Both the position numbers and the translations under genes were made by a program. From NCBI GenBank assembly GCA_037176725.1, contig JAZBRS010000011.1, positions 2,356,001-2,420,000 on the forward strand: a DNA stretch of 64,000 nt, in the 5' to 3' direction. The notes under the pieces are model-generated. The model was not told the origin of the DNA, did not search any database, and worked only from the letters and a program-made list of their open reading frames with translations. Origin of the DNA: Posidonia oceanica (lineage: Eukaryota; Streptophyta; Magnoliopsida; Alismatales; Posidoniaceae). Of the stretch, positions 18,888-30,987 are shown piece by piece. Position 1 is the first letter of the stretch. Every line of letters begins with the position of its first letter.

Positions 18888-20790
18888 ATGATGAATCAAA
18901 TACATGAAGCTGATCAGCCAGAAAGAGAGAGGTCAGACTCGACAAGTACCTTGGGGGAGGAGCCTACAATCTACCACCCAATCACCGGAGAAGTCTTAGA
19001 TCTGGATTCAATCCAGTATAGAGCCATGTACCAGTTCTTAAACGAAGAGACATCAGCCCAAACGAGGCCATGTCTAAACAATCTCCAGCAGCCACCCCAC
19101 CTCGGTGAAGGACAACGAAGGCCAGTTGCAGACCATCCTCCTGAAGATCTATACCAGGGACTAGATGGCAATTCACTGCCGGACACAAACCACCCAGTAC
19201 AGGGCACAGTGCTCAACAGAGCATACAACTCAAGGGCCAACCCCTTGATTCAAGAACACAACTACATGCCACATGGCGAATACAAGGAAGGAGTCTATCT
19301 GAGACATCCCCAACCATCCCCGGCAGACAATCAGCCTCGGCCAGATCATCATTACCACCAGGCATCTCCCCCGCGATACGAGCAGGTCGCGCCTCAACAT
19401 TTCTGCAACAGCTACCTCCATCAGCAGCAGAACCATCCGTCTTTCAATTCACACGTCCCAACCCCATCAGCCGGGATAACAAATTTGGATGAAATAAGGA
19501 AAATGCTCAGTGCACTAGGGGTGCATACCCAGGCTCCGGCAAACTTTGACATGAGCTAGTTCTCCCCGTTTAGATTACCTCCAGGTTTCAAGTACCCAAA
19601 GACTCCCAAGTTCAATGGAATCACCAACCCACTCAGTCACTTGGTGCGATTCCAAATGGAGTCGACCCCCTATTTCCATGATTTGGGGCTTGTGGTACAC
19701 CTATTCTTCTACTCACTCGAAGGAGAGCCAATGGATTGGTTTCTCACTCTCTCCAAGGAAGACCTCAGCAGCTTTGATAAAATCAGAGAGAGCTTCCTTA
19801 CAAAGTACCAGCACAAGATAGATCCAAAGCCAACCTTCCACGACCTAAGCAAGGAGGTCATGAAGCAAGGTGAAAGCTGGGTTACATTCGCCAACAGATG
19901 GTGGGAAATGGCAGCCAGATCAGGACTGACCATTCCAGAGAGACAAGTGGTCCAGACCCTCATTGCAAACACAACTAGGCCAATGAAGAAGAGGCTAGTG
20001 AACGCCTACTGCCCCAATGTAACGGCTTTGTATGAAGTGGCGGCCTCCGTTAAAGAAAACTTGCATGAATTCATGTAGGAGCCAAAGAAAAGCCGGAAAG
20101 CACAAGTGATAGAGGGAGTGACCGGAGTCATCAACAAGATGAGCCCCGCCCCCAGGCCATTCGATCAAAGGGCTATACTAGCTTCACAGCAGCCAACATG
20201 GAGCCACCCTCCTCCTCAGCAACAAACTTGAAGCCACCCTCCTCCTTAGCAGCCAACATGGAGCCACCCTCCTCCTCAACAACAACAAGCTTGGAGCTGC
20301 CCTCCCCAGCAGCAGCAGGCATGGAATAATCCTCCTCCTCAGCAACAGATCTGCCTAATGTGGAATGCTCCCTGGCCGCAATGGACCAGGGGTAATCAAA
20401 ATGGCCAGGTCAATAACCGAAATCCCCCCAACAACACTGGGAATGGGAGCAGTTATCATAATGTTCCCCCTCTAGTGCCACGGAAAAAGGGAAAAAGAGA
20501 CCATTACCCTCCTCTACCAGTCACATTGGCCGACATGTTCAAAGAACTAGAAGAAGCAAAAGCACTCGAATTCTCACCAGTTAGGCCTGAATTACCGAAT
20601 TGTGACCGGAACAAATACTACCCATTCCATAGAATGCATGGTCACAACATCAATGACTGTTGGACTTTCAGGGACATAGTCTATGACATTTCCTGGTCAA
20701 AAGAGCCAAACAAAGAAAGCAGACAGGGACGTCCCAACAGGTCTACAGCGACCCTCTCCCCAAGCATCAAGTCATGGCATTCCAAGACGA
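18888..20790 (+). pseudogene. Copy B gag (broken)
   Basis: The ATG follows the possible leader acceptor. The N-terminal part is Gln/His/Pro-rich and disordered. From about 19590 comes the retrotransposon capsid-type domain (FNGITNPLSHL, LVVHLFFYSLEGEPMDWF, LTKYQHKIDP, RWWEMAARSGL, to about 20070). After a Gln/Pro/Trp-rich repeat stretch (about 20200-20345) there is a zinc-knuckle-like KYYPFHRMHGHNINDCW (about 20612-20662) in which the usual first Cys is Tyr. TAG at 19557-19559, TAG at 20076-20078 and two stops near 20229 and 20247 lie in one frame, and a frameshift near 20760-20790 precedes the protease. Gag packages the element RNA. Confidence 0.85.
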
Positions 20791-21711
20791 GTAGCTCCCT
20801 AATCCACCAAAGGACTGGGACAACCATGTTGAACTAGAAGAGGACTGGGATAATCAAGCTGAACAATGGGGAATAATCTCAGATGATGACTGGGACAGTG
20901 AGGCGGATGAAGGACTAACAGTGAAGGAGCTCCTTAGCCAGTTCAACCTCACTGCAGTAGTGGAGGAGCCACAAGAAGACATAGAGGAAGAAAGCCAAGT
21001 TCAAAAAGCCAATCAACAATTTGAACGGGAAAATATAGTCTTCAAGGATTCAGAGCTTCCACCCCTACATAAGCAAGAGCTGCCACTAGTCATCATAGTG
21101 GGAATTAATGATAATGTGCTGCAAGGAGTATTGGTTGACACTGGAGCAAGCCGAAGCCTCAGTTCTCTCTCCACACTCCGGAGCTTGGGGCTAAATGAGG
21201 GCGAGCTGGATAGGACTCCCTTTATGTGCACTGGGTTTGATCAGAAAGAAAAGTTGGCACTAGGGACAATACCCATGGAAATCACAGTCGGTTCTTTGAC
21301 CAATATCACTTCGGTGATCATCATGAAGGAGGAAGTCCTCGAGCCACAAATCCTAGGGAGGTCTTGGCTAGCAGAGGTCGGGCTGTAGCATCTTCAGTTC
21401 ACCAAATGCTAAAATTCAAATACGAAGGAGTGGTTGTCAGCATTCCAGCCAACCGACCAGGGATTCTATGCACATTCAAGATGCCAGAGCCACAAATTTG
21501 CAACCCTTCGGGAGGAGGAGGAGTCACAACGTCTGCCATGGGGAAAATCACCACTATGGGAGCCCAAGTTGCTGTCACCGCTAGTCTCCCCAATCTTCAG
21601 AGTTGCAAGGCCACCATCAAGTCAGTTGCCAGCCCTCAGCACTTCAGTACTCCGGAGTACTACTACTCCATCCTCCCCAATCTTCCGAGTGCCAACAGAG
21701 CAGCGAGCTAG
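20791..21711 (+). pseudogene. Copy B first aspartic-protease-like domain (broken)
   Basis: Same as copy A 2-808. The acidic Asp/Trp segment is followed by VDTGAS (about 21137) and ILGRSWL (about 21350-21372). Copy B has TAG at 20791-20793 and has lost one G near 21381 relative to copy A (562-592), moving the end of the domain to another frame that closes at 21709-21711. The +1 step to the second protease domain is also present here. Confidence 0.8.
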
Positions 21712-22975
21712 GACCACAAAGCCACTAGAGCTTGGCAGATCTATACGGAAGGAGTCCATCTTGGCCTGGCCGCTCAAGAAGGGAGCATCTAAAGGAAATG
21801 AGGCTGCTGCGCCCATCACCAGAGGACGGAGGCTGTCAAATCAAATCATGCCACCAGTAGAGCAAGCAGAGCCGGTCAGACCTAAAGTAGGACCCGGGAC
21901 AGCGGAATATGACATCCTAGAGCAATTAAAAAAGACACAGGCCAGGATCTTGATTTATGACCTCATAAACAGCTCAAATGAACACCGGAAAGCTCTGCTA
22001 GAAGTGCTAGAGAAGGCCCAAGTTGCCCCAGACATGCCAGCGAAGGAACTCTACATCATAGCTACAGCAGCTTTTGTAGAGCCAATCATTACTTTTGCTG
22101 ATAGCGAGTTGGCACCAATAGAGAGGAGAAAAGCTCCACTGAATGTAACCATTTCTATAAACAATCACTTAATTTCTGAAGTGCTCATAGATACTAGTGC
22201 ATCAATGAACATTTGCGTGTTGAATACGATACGAGCCTTGGGCGTGAATGAGGCCTCCTTAACCCCCATTGACATGACGATTGCCGGGTATGATGATAGC
22301 AAGAGAAAAGTACACGGCAAGTGGACTATAAAGATAGGGATAGGACCAGCTCAGGTTCTAACCCAACTAATTGTCAAAGACGTCAATATCCCATATCAGA
22401 TCATCCTGGGGAGACAGTGGCTGGACAGTTTAAAAGGAGAAACATCTCCTCGGCACCAATGTCTGAAATTCCCACACAATGGGAAAATCATCAAGATAGC
22501 AGGAGACATACCAGGCCAAGAAGTAGAGGCAAATGTGATATACCTGCTGCACCAGTTCAGTGTGTGAGAAAAGCTGACCCAGGCTGAGAAAGGCAAGAAT
22601 GTAGTATCTATGGTCGAGCTGAGAGACAAGTGGGCCAGGCCTAGGCTATTTCGCAAGAAGAGGGAACCCTACAAAAGCAAAGGACCATACATGAATGTGG
22701 GATGGGAAATCATGAGGAGAATTGGCTACAAGAAAGGCCAGGGCTTAGGCCCAGAAGGAAAGGGAATGAAGGAGCCAGTGAAGGCTTGTGACAAAGAAGG
22801 AAAGGGAGGACTCGGTTTCGACCAGTTCCCTGACAGACGACCATTACAGTGGAATCTACAAGGAAATTTTACCAGCATAGGGATATTCGATCCGAATTCA
22901 TACCCCTGGCAAACATTATTTTGGCGCAATCAACCAAACACACTCTCCAAAGTGCAGAGGATACAACCGACGTAA
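21434..22975 (+). pseudogene. Copy B second aspartic-protease-like domain and G-patch (broken)
   Basis: Basic linker, then the retropepsin-like unit whose active site reads DTSA (about 22193-22204), with the Gly of DTG replaced by Ser, then ILGRQWL (about 22404-22424). TGA at 22565-22567 (CGA in copy A) breaks the frame. The G-patch follows (about 22690-22830; GW..., GYKKGQGLG, GGLGFD) and here is free of stops. One base is missing near 22903 relative to copy A, so the frame ends at 22975. Confidence 0.8.
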
Positions 22976-23523
22976 ACATTTCCAGCTTATTCCAAACACA
23001 TGAATTGCTAGCAAAACCTCACGAAGGTCAAACTGCAAGGGAGTTGACAGCAAAGCCACATGAAGGCCAGACTATCATAGCAAAACCTCACGAAGGTCAG
23101 ATTGCAAAAGAGTTGCTAGCAAAACCTCACGAAGGTCAGACTGCAACATCACCGCCACCACTGTTAGGTGCACCAGCCCCCGAACCACCGGATCGGCCAC
23201 CTCTTTCTTCTTCGCCCTCTTCTTCCGACGTCGCGGACCCTAAACCTCTGGATCGGCCACCTCTTCTTGCTTCTCCCTCTTCTTCTGGCACTGCCGCTTT
23301 CAAGCCTCTGCCTCCTCCAGCTCCGGATATCTCTTCCTCCTTGGAGCAAAGGCTGGGGCAAATTCTACGCAAGTCACAACAACTCGTAGACAAGGTTCGC
23401 CACCTCATGGCTGATCTCTCTGAAGGGTTGCAACCTCAGAGACCTGAAGTTGACCTCGATGCAAGGGCCGACTATGAGCTTTTCGAAGATGATAGGAACA
23501 TCAATCCTAACGAGCCCACCTAG
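22976..23523 (+). pseudogene. Copy B pro-RT linker with AKPHEGQT repeats
   Basis: Four units containing AKPHEGQ(T/I) at about 23010-23140, two of them preceded by (K/R)EL(L/T). Then comes a Pro/Ser-rich stretch with PPDRPPL and LDRPPL words and a helical EQRLGQILRKSQQLVDK segment. It is open in one frame from 22849 and ends with TAG at 23521-23523. Matches copy A 2212-2730. Role unknown. Confidence 0.6.
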
Positions 23524-23631
23524 AGAGGCGCCTACCTCTACTGATGGAGCTAACTCTAGAGGCATCCCCCTAGATACTGTAAATAAAACTTTGTTTAATT
23601 ATGCATTGTTTTCATTCCCTAGGAATAAAAC

Positions 23632-24800
23632 TTGCTTTCAATTTTCAATAAGGGAGAGGATCACCATGTTAGTTCTAGCAGCTCGCGGTCAACTTCGACC
23701 ACTGCTTCCAAAACTATGCGCGTGTGTCAATACACAGAGGCATTGCCTCAGGAGCTGGCTACTGCTAACATGGTCTTCCTTGTAGAAGAATTTGATCGGT
23801 TTGGGAAGTGTGCAGGAATAGAAGCATATGAGCTGGTTAGCTGTAGTGATGAGGAAGAAGATCAAGAGGCAGACTCCAACCTCCATAAGCACCTCATGGA
23901 CAAATATGATAAGCAAACCAAGGCAGCTGAAGAGGAGACCATGGAGGTCAACCTGGGAACCACTGAAGAGCCAAAACCAATACTCATAAGTGCAAGCCTG
24001 AGCCCAGAAGAGCAGGAGGAAATGGTCCAAATCTTGAAAGAATTTTTGGATGTGCTGGCCTTCAAATACGAGGATATGCCTGGACTGCAATTAGCCCTAG
24101 TGGAACACCTGCTTCCACTAAACTCTGGAACCAAGCCAGTCAAGCAGAAGCAGAGGCGACTAAGGCCGGAACTCGCCCTCAAAGTCAAAGAAGAAATTGA
24201 CAAGCTCTACAAGGCAAAATTCATCAGAGTGGTTGTGTACCCCAGCTAGGTCTCAATCATAGTGCCAGTGGCCAAAAAGGACGGGAAAGATCGAGTTTGC
24301 ATTGACTATCGCAACCTCAACATCACCTATCCCAAGGATGACTTCCCTTTGCCACATATTGACTTGCTTGTAGATAATACAGCAGGATTTGAGATGCTAT
24401 CTTTCATGGATGGTTTCTCTTATTACAACCAGATCAAGCTAGCAGAGGAGGACCAAGAAAAGACGTCGTTCATCACACCATGGGGGACGTACTCCTACAT
24501 AGTCATGCCATTTGGTTTCAAGAACGCCGGCGCAACATATCAGAGAGCGACGATGGCCATCTTCCACGACATGATGCACGATTGCATGGAAGTGTATGTT
24601 GATGACGTCTTGGTCAAATCAAGAACAAGCGAGGCACACTTTGAGGTGCTAAGAAGGGTACTGAGCAGAGCAAGGCAATATCAGCTGAAAATGAACCCAA
24701 AGAAATGTGTGTTTGGGTTACTACCGGGAAGCTACTGGGCTTCATCATCAGCAAAAGAGGGATCGAGGTGGACCCACAGAAGGCCAAAGCAATAGCACAG
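23632..24800 (+). pseudogene. Copy B reverse transcriptase (broken)
   Basis: Acidic spacer, then QRRLRPELA, DRVCIDYRNLN, FPLPHIDLLVD, SFMDGF, TPWGTYSYIVMPFGFKNAGATYQRA and the catalytic YVDD (about 24595-24606). TAG at 24247-24249 and a one-base loss near 24715 disrupt it. The YVDD region is joined without the TAA seen in copy A. Confidence 0.92.
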
Positions 24801-25440
24801 ATGCCTCTGCCCCGAAACATCAAGGAACTCAGAGGACTTATTGGCCGCTTACAATTCATCAGGAGATTCATCTCACAGCATGCAGATCGATGTAAGCAAT
24901 TTTATGAGTTACTGAAGGGAGGAAGGGAATTCACCTGGGATGAGAAATGCCAGAAAGCTTTTGATGAACTCAAAGCATATCTTATGACTCCCCCAGTCTT
25001 GTTAGCACCTATGCCAGGGAAGCCTTTGCTACTCTATGTGGCAGCCACTGCATCGTCAATAAGGGTAGTGCTGGCTCAGCACGATGAAGATGGAAAGAAG
25101 GAGAAGGCTATCTAGTATCTGAGTAGAACTTTCCTGGGCTATGAGGAGAAGTATACAGCCATAGAAAAGCACAGCTTGGCCTTAGTATGGGCATCTCAAA
25201 AGTTGAGACACTACTTCCTAGCCCATAAAGTCTATTACATTGCCAAAATGGACCCAATCAAATATATGTTCGCGAAGCCAGCCCTCTCTGGAAGGTTGGC
25301 AAGGTGGCAACTCCTCCTCACTGAATTCGATTTGCAATATGTGTCCCAGAAGGCAGTCAAGGGGCAGGCCATTGCAGATCACCTGGCAGAACTCCCAATA
25401 GAAGATTATCAACCAGTCCGAACAGACTTCCCCGATGAGG
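24801..25440 (+). pseudogene. Copy B connection and first RNase H (broken)
   Basis: LRGLIGRLQFIRRF, KCQKAFDELK, LLLYVAATASSIRVVLAQ, then TAG at 25113-25115 at the same site as in copy A (4324-4326), then LSRTFLGYEEKYTAIEK and the AIADHLAE end. The frame differs from RT because of the upstream one-base deletion. Confidence 0.85.
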
Positions 25441-25870
25441 AGATACTGGAAATACAGGCCACTGAGTCTCCCACTCAACAATGGACTCTCTACTTTGATG
25501 GAGCACTCAACAGACAAGGGGCAGGCATCGGAGTAGCACTTCTCACTCCGAAAGGAGTTCTCATTCCTCGAGCTGTACAGCTAAACTTCGCCGCAAATAC
25601 CAACAATGTTGCAGAATACAAGGCCTTGATCCTCGAACTACACCTAGCACTGGAGCTAGGGGCAAAGCGACTGAAACTCAACGGAGACTCCCAATTGGTT
25701 CTAAGACAAATTCTAAACAAGTATAGAACCCTCAACCCAAGGCTAGAAGAATAAAAAGGCGTTGCACGCCTCCTATTGGCATGGTTTCAGCAAGTGGTGT
25801 ACGTCCACACCCTCTAGAGTCACAACCTACTAGCGGATGCTCTCGCTTCGCTGGCTTCCTCAATTGAGTT
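25441..25870 (+). pseudogene. Copy B second, archaeal-type RNase H (broken)
   Basis: FDGALN, AEYKAL (the catalytic Glu kept in EY), GDSQLV and LLADALASLAS carry the catalytic acids. TAA at 25752-25754 replaces a Tyr codon and TAG at about 25815 replaces TGG of copy A. A C is missing near 25870, which shifts the frame into integrase. Confidence 0.87.
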
Positions 25871-27265
25871 CCCATCAATATCCGAGAGCAAACAATAATG
25901 GTTCAACAATACGGGATACCTGCCATTGACTCAACTGAGCCATGGGCCGTGGAGCTTAGACAAAAAGTTGGGGAACCAAGAGTAGGCATGTTTGAAGTTT
26001 GCTACAACATAGAGGATGACGGGAACCCATGGTTCTTTGACATCCAGAACTACATTCAAGACAGGATCTTCCCTGACTACGCAACTTCAGAAGACAAGGA
26101 GGCAATTTGGAGGATGGCTACAAGATACTTCATGAGAGCCGGGGTCCTTTTCAAAAGGTCCTTCATCAGAATAGAGCTGCACTGTGTCACTTATGAGGAG
26201 GTTGAAGTTGTCATCGGAGAAATGCATGAAGGCATATGTGGAGGGCACATTAGTTCTCAATTCAAGGCAAAAATGATACTGCGCAGAGGGTACTACTGGC
26301 CCACATTGGAGGAAGATTGCACAAACAAAGTGAGAAGGTGCAAGCAGTGCCAGATCCATGCAGACAGAATACATGCGCTAGCATCAGAGTCGAATCCGAC
26401 TCAAGCGGTGTGGCCCTTCTCTATGTGGGCATTTGATATCGTGGGACCATTCGATACTGAAAAGTAGAATAGGTTCATCCTCACAGCCACTGAGTTCTTC
26501 ACCAAATGGGCTGAAGCGGAAGCGTTCACCGAAATCAAAGTTTCAAATCTTTGCAAGTTCGTGTGGAAGAATATCATCTCAAGGTTCGGGATCCCAAAGA
26601 AATTGGTAGCAGACAATGGTGCAATCTTCGTATCCCAAGACTTCAAAAGGCTCTGTAAGAAGTTCAAGATCGATTTGCATCATTCATCGCCCTATAACCC
26701 TCAAGGTAATGGGCAAGCTGAAGCTACTAATAAAACATTAATCCAAATCCTTAAGAAAATAGTAGGAACCAAGGGACATGACTGGACAGATAAGCTAATT
26801 GATACCTTGTGGGCCTATCGAACCTCCATAAGAACGCCTACAGGCCAAACCCTGTTTGCGTTTACTTATGGTATGGAGACGGTAGTCCCATTTGAGGTCA
26901 TGGTCCCCTCATCCCGGATACAACTCAACAATGAGATAACTGCCGAGGATAAGAGGCAATTATTAAGTCTACAGTTGGATTTGCTAGATGAGAAGCGGTT
27001 GCAAGCAGCTGAGCATGCACGCCTCTACCAAGAATGACTTGCAAGAGCATAAAAGAAGAAAGTAATTGAACGTAAATTCAATATTGGTGAATGGGTGCTT
27101 AAAGAAATCCTTCCTTGCAAGCATGGGAAATTGAGACCAAATTGGGAAGGACCATACTTGGTGGTTGAGGCATATCCGGGCATTGCCTATTGTTTGGCCA
27201 AAGAGGATGGTACTAGGCTTGAATACCCCTGGAATGCACTGCACCTCAAAAGGTACTACCCTTGA
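25871..27265 (+). pseudogene. Copy B integrase (broken)
   Basis: HHCC zinc region (HEGICGGHISS ... CKQCQIHAD), catalytic D in AFDIVGPF, D in VADNGAIF and E in NGQAEATNKTL, then WAYRTS, TYGMETVVPFEV and RPNWEGPYLV. Stops: TAG at 26465-26467 (same site as copy A 5677-5679), TGA at 27035-27037 and TAA soon after. Ends at TGA 27263-27265. The catalytic core between 26468 and 27034 is intact as a frame. Confidence 0.92.
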
Positions 27266-28924
27266 TATGCACACTGAGCCAATAGACTACCCGTGCTCAA
27301 GGGCCCTCTACTGTTGAAGCCTAGGAATCTTGCCTTAGCCTCACCCCACAAACACCTTGTAGGAGAAGGAAAGGAAATGGTCCCACACTGAGATTGAGGC
27401 AAATCATAAGGAGCCCCCTCCCAGTTCATGAATAACAAGTCCACACACATCCCTCGAGTCAGGCGCATTACCCTAGTACAAATTGGGTAGGCATCTAAGG
27501 CCAAAACCTAGAAGCGCAGAAAAGAGGGGAGTCTAATGACCGAGCACTCAGAAGGGGTGAGACTACTTGCCAAAGTACCCTGAAAAGAAAGCAAAAAAGA
27601 GCAGAAAAGAAGGCAGCAAAGAAGCTTTCCATGTGCAAGGAAAAGAAAGAGAGTGGAAAAGATGGCAGCAAAGAAGCTATCCAAGAGTCAAAAAAAAAAA
27701 AAAAAAAAAAACTGAAAAGCTGGGGAATACTAAGCGCAGTAGGTATCAACCTTGAACTGGGAGGGGTATAGGCTTCAATTCTCTAGCCAAAATCTTAGGA
27801 TAGGACATTGACTTTCCTTTTACCCACATCCTGCACTGAACACTAAGAGGCAAGGGGCAGAGGCCTAGGTCTAGGGGCAGTTAGGTGCTAAAATAAGCCT
27901 GTGGTATTTCTGACTCTAGGATGCACAAGGGACCGAACTGTCAAGGTTTTCCAACCATGAGGTCCCCAGTTTCCCAACTTCCCGAAGGATTCTTTATCTC
28001 CCATAAAAATAAAAAAAATCCAAAAATGATAAAACCAAAAATCCAAAAAAATTAAAAATCAAAAATCAAAAAATAAAAAATCCAAAAAATAAAAAATCCA
28101 AAAAATGATAAAGTCAAAAAACCCAAAAAAAATCAAAAATAAAAAATCCAAAAATAGTGAATAGGGTAAAATTTACCCAACCAACATCATCTCATGAAAC
28201 CGATAACAAGTAGAGGCCAGTGATGCGAAATCTAGGACATTTTACGACTCCGCGTCGTATTCGACCCCTCCTATTCAGGACGGTCGCTTGGTATTCACCT
28301 ACGAGCTAAGACTGGGATCTCAAGAAGAGACAGTCTCTCATTTTGCATATCATCTTTAGGCAACAAAGCTGAGGCCAATACTTGTTATTCAAAACCTAAG
28401 TTTCCCTTAGTTTCTTTCCCATTCATAGCATTAGGTTTGCTTAAAGTATGCATCATATATAGATTGTTACCAAGTGTTTTGTGACCATGCTGATTTCACA
28501 ATGTTAAAAATGTTTCTGAGTTTCCAGAAGTCACTTTGGACTAGGGGCAATCATACCCCTAGATGGACTAACAAATTTGCTAAGGGCATGCAGGAAAACA
28601 GTCCAGGGGCGTTAAACAAGCAAATATCAGCGTCCAACGTTAGACGCGCCATCTGAAGCGTATAACGATCAACAGAGGGATGTTGGACGCCTGATCTTCT
28701 GCGTCTTACGTTATAAATGCCAGTTTGAGCGTCTTACGTTTTAACTGTGACTTAAATTGCAGATTTTGGACAGAGGACCTTTGATCAAATATCAAAGCCA
28801 CCAGGGAATATTTCTGAACTCAGAACGATCCAAAACACATGAACAAGGATGAAAAATGAAATATATATATTAATTCCCTTGAAAAGATACATGGCCCCCA
28901 AAAATAAAAGATTACAATAATTGC
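27266..28924. other. Copy B non-coding spacer between pol and PMD1
   Basis: No supported gene. It contains an A run of about 20 at 27691-27710, the A-rich AAAATCC stretch at about 28000-28160 and motif cluster 1 at 28630-28750 (GCGTCCAACGTTAGACGC at 28630-28647, GCGTATAACG at 28659-28668). Convergent ends of pol and PMD1 meet here. Confidence 0.65.
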
Positions 28925-30265
28925 CTATCTAATCATCTTCTTCCTTTTTCTGCGCAGCACGCCCGTTGCTTCAACCCACTCCTCGGGCTTGGGCAGTAGC
29001 ATCGAATACCACTTCCAATGTGCATCCTCCCGTGCTAGGCAGCAAGGAGCAGTTGATGGCCCCTCTGAATCATCATGGCGGTCCAGAGACGACCAGAGAG
29101 CCCAAATATAGTACACCATTACCGCATCAGATGGAAGACTGCGCTCCTGAACCCGAATAAAAGGAATAAAGCTCAGCCGAGGCGGCACCCCCTTCTTCTG
29201 CCCCACCATCTCAAAGCAGCGATGGGAGTTGTACACTACAAAGTGGGTGGGCGCAATCAGCTCCAACTCAATTGAAAAGCCTCGTGCCTGTTGCTTATGA
29301 GAAAGGGACGTGGAAGGTGCGGAAATATCAATAGGGGCAGCAGACAAAGAGCAAACCCTTTCCTCAATCAAATCTGTCATCACGGGCCCAAGTCTCGGGA
29401 AATGGACCTATAGCCACTTGGAAAGAAGGAAAGGAGAGCCTACAAAATCCCCTCCGGTGGAAACACTGGTCAGGCCAAGATATGTGGCAGCAAGAATGGC
29501 CACTGAAGGAGAGCGCTAGAAATGCTCAGTAAGGCCTATCAAGAACTCAGTATGATAGACATCCAAAGAGAAATCCTTGGTGACAAATAAAGTGAGGCCT
29601 CCAATCAGTAAATGTAGACACACCAACAGCTGATCCTAAGAGGCAAATTTCTCAATCCGTCGGAAGCTAAAGTACAAATGCACCAAGTTAAGTCTGCGAC
29701 CTCTGATCACTGCAAAAGTAGGCGGAAGGGTGAAGATACGGTCTATATATGTTTGCATATCCGCTGTTCCGTATGGCAATGGGAAATCAATATCTGGCCG
29801 GACCGCTCCAATTTGAGTTACACCAAGCAGGCCGTGAACATCCTCCACTAGGATTGTCGCCTCACAACCCCCAAAGAAGAAAGTATGAGTCTCAGGACTC
29901 CAGAAGGCGCATAAGGCGTGAAGCAGGGGCCAATCCAAGTTTGTGCCCAACAAATCCAGAAGTCCATCAAAGCACATACGGGCCAAAACAGATTTCCTCT
30001 CTTGAGCCCAGAGCACAAAATCCTTCACCCAAGTAAAGTAGTAGGGGAAATCATTGTCAAAACAAGGTGTCTTAGTAAAATTGAGGATTTCCTGCAAAGA
30101 AATTCAGAGGCATGAGGAACAAAAGGAGTGTGAAGGGACCAATGAAGAAGATCATACCTTCCTCTTCTTGATAAGGGACATCATATGCCCTTCAATCTCT
30201 TCCAAAGGTTTTACTCCCCCCTTCTTGTTGTGCATGAAGACATTGGAGACTGAGCTAGAAGCCAT
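28925..30265 (-). pseudogene. Copy B PMD1: antisense plant-mobile-domain-like gene, two exons
   Basis: Exon 1 is 30158-30265 (ATG 30263-30265), the intron 30092-30157 (66 bp, AAG/GTATGA donor, TTTGCAG acceptor), exon 2 28925-30091, stop TAG 28925-28927. Splice phase 0 joins SLIKKRK to EILNFTKTP. It has the PMD blocks WSPETHTFFFGG, ATILVEDVHGLLG, GGLTLF, TGGDFVGSPFLLSKWL, and a basic C-terminal RRKRKK tail. Stops: TAG at 29636-29638 (CAG in copy A), one at about 29517 and one near 29409. PMD proteins are known in plants both as host silencing factors and as transposon passengers; what this one does is not known. Confidence 0.76.
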
Positions 30266-30363
30266 GAAAGCAAAAGAGAGGAAAGGAAGAAGCAAAAATA
30301 AGGAAGAAATCAGTGGAAAGGAAAAGAAGCAAGTATGCATGAAAATCAAAGGGGTGGCCAAGC

Positions 30364-30370
30364 TTTTATA
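30364..30370 (-). promoter_or_regulatory. TATA box of antisense PMD1, copy B
   Basis: TATAAAA on the minus strand, about 100 bases upstream of the ATG and identical in place to copy A. Confidence 0.6.
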
Positions 30371-30501
30371 AGCACAGGAAGGTCGTCGGAAATCTTTCAC
30401 GCGGGCATTGAAAAAATTTCGCAAGTATTCCGAAAGATTAGCCAGGAACAGGAAAGGAAAGAAAAGTTTTTGGGCTCGCTTCGTTGTACGCGAGACGGTG
30501 C

Positions 30502-30615
30502 GCGTCCAACGTTAGCCGTGCCATTTGAAGCGTATAACGTTTAGAGCAGCTACCGGCATTGGACGCAGAAGTTGAAGCGGATAACGTTGGCCGCAGCAGA
30601 TGAGGCGTATAACAT
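30502..30615. promoter_or_regulatory. Palindromic motif cluster 2, copy B
   Basis: GCGTCCAACGTTAGCCG at 30502, GCGTATAACGTT at 30530-30541, CATTGGACGC, GCGGATAACGTTGGCCGC and GCGTATAACATTTT. It lies about 130 bases upstream of the PMD1 TATA box. The Ogre-like element inserted 290 bases further on. Confidence 0.6.
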
Positions 30616-30903
30616 TTTATCAGTGACTTAAGTCACTGAACTTGGCTGGATCGCCCCCTGAGCCATGATTGGGTTGCATGCGCCCGTTTTGCCCATTCCA
30701 GAGGCTTAACTAAGTTGAAATACACGTGCAAGCATTGGTTTCATATTTTTTTGGACATCCGGGCTAGTCGGAATCTCCGGTTGCTTATTTCATCAAATTA
30801 ATGGCTCGTTAAGACGACGACGACTTCAAAATTCAATTCTTAAGCTTCCAGGTGAAATCTTTCCTCATAACTATGTCATTTACATACTATCTCACTTGAA
30901 TAT

Positions 30904-30908
30904 ACTGG
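30904..30908 (+). repeat. Target-site duplication, left
   Basis: ACTGG directly before the 5' LTR; the same five bases follow the 3' LTR at 55922-55926. Confidence 0.93.
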
Positions 30909-30987
30909 TGTTGACACCCCATCTTGACAGACTTGGATCCTTGGAGCCTTCCTAGTGATTGCTGGACTCAAACCCAAACCCAAAACC

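Larger units (their letters stand above)
17320..30908 (+). mobile_element. Copy B of the Tat-like element, 5' part (interrupted by the Ogre-like insertion)
   Basis: Leader, gag, two protease domains, G-patch, RT, two RNase H domains, integrase and antisense PMD1. It continues after the insertion at 55927 with PMD2, PMD3 and the tandem arrays. It differs from copy A by a few per cent by eye, with independent frameshifts and stops. Confidence 0.93.
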
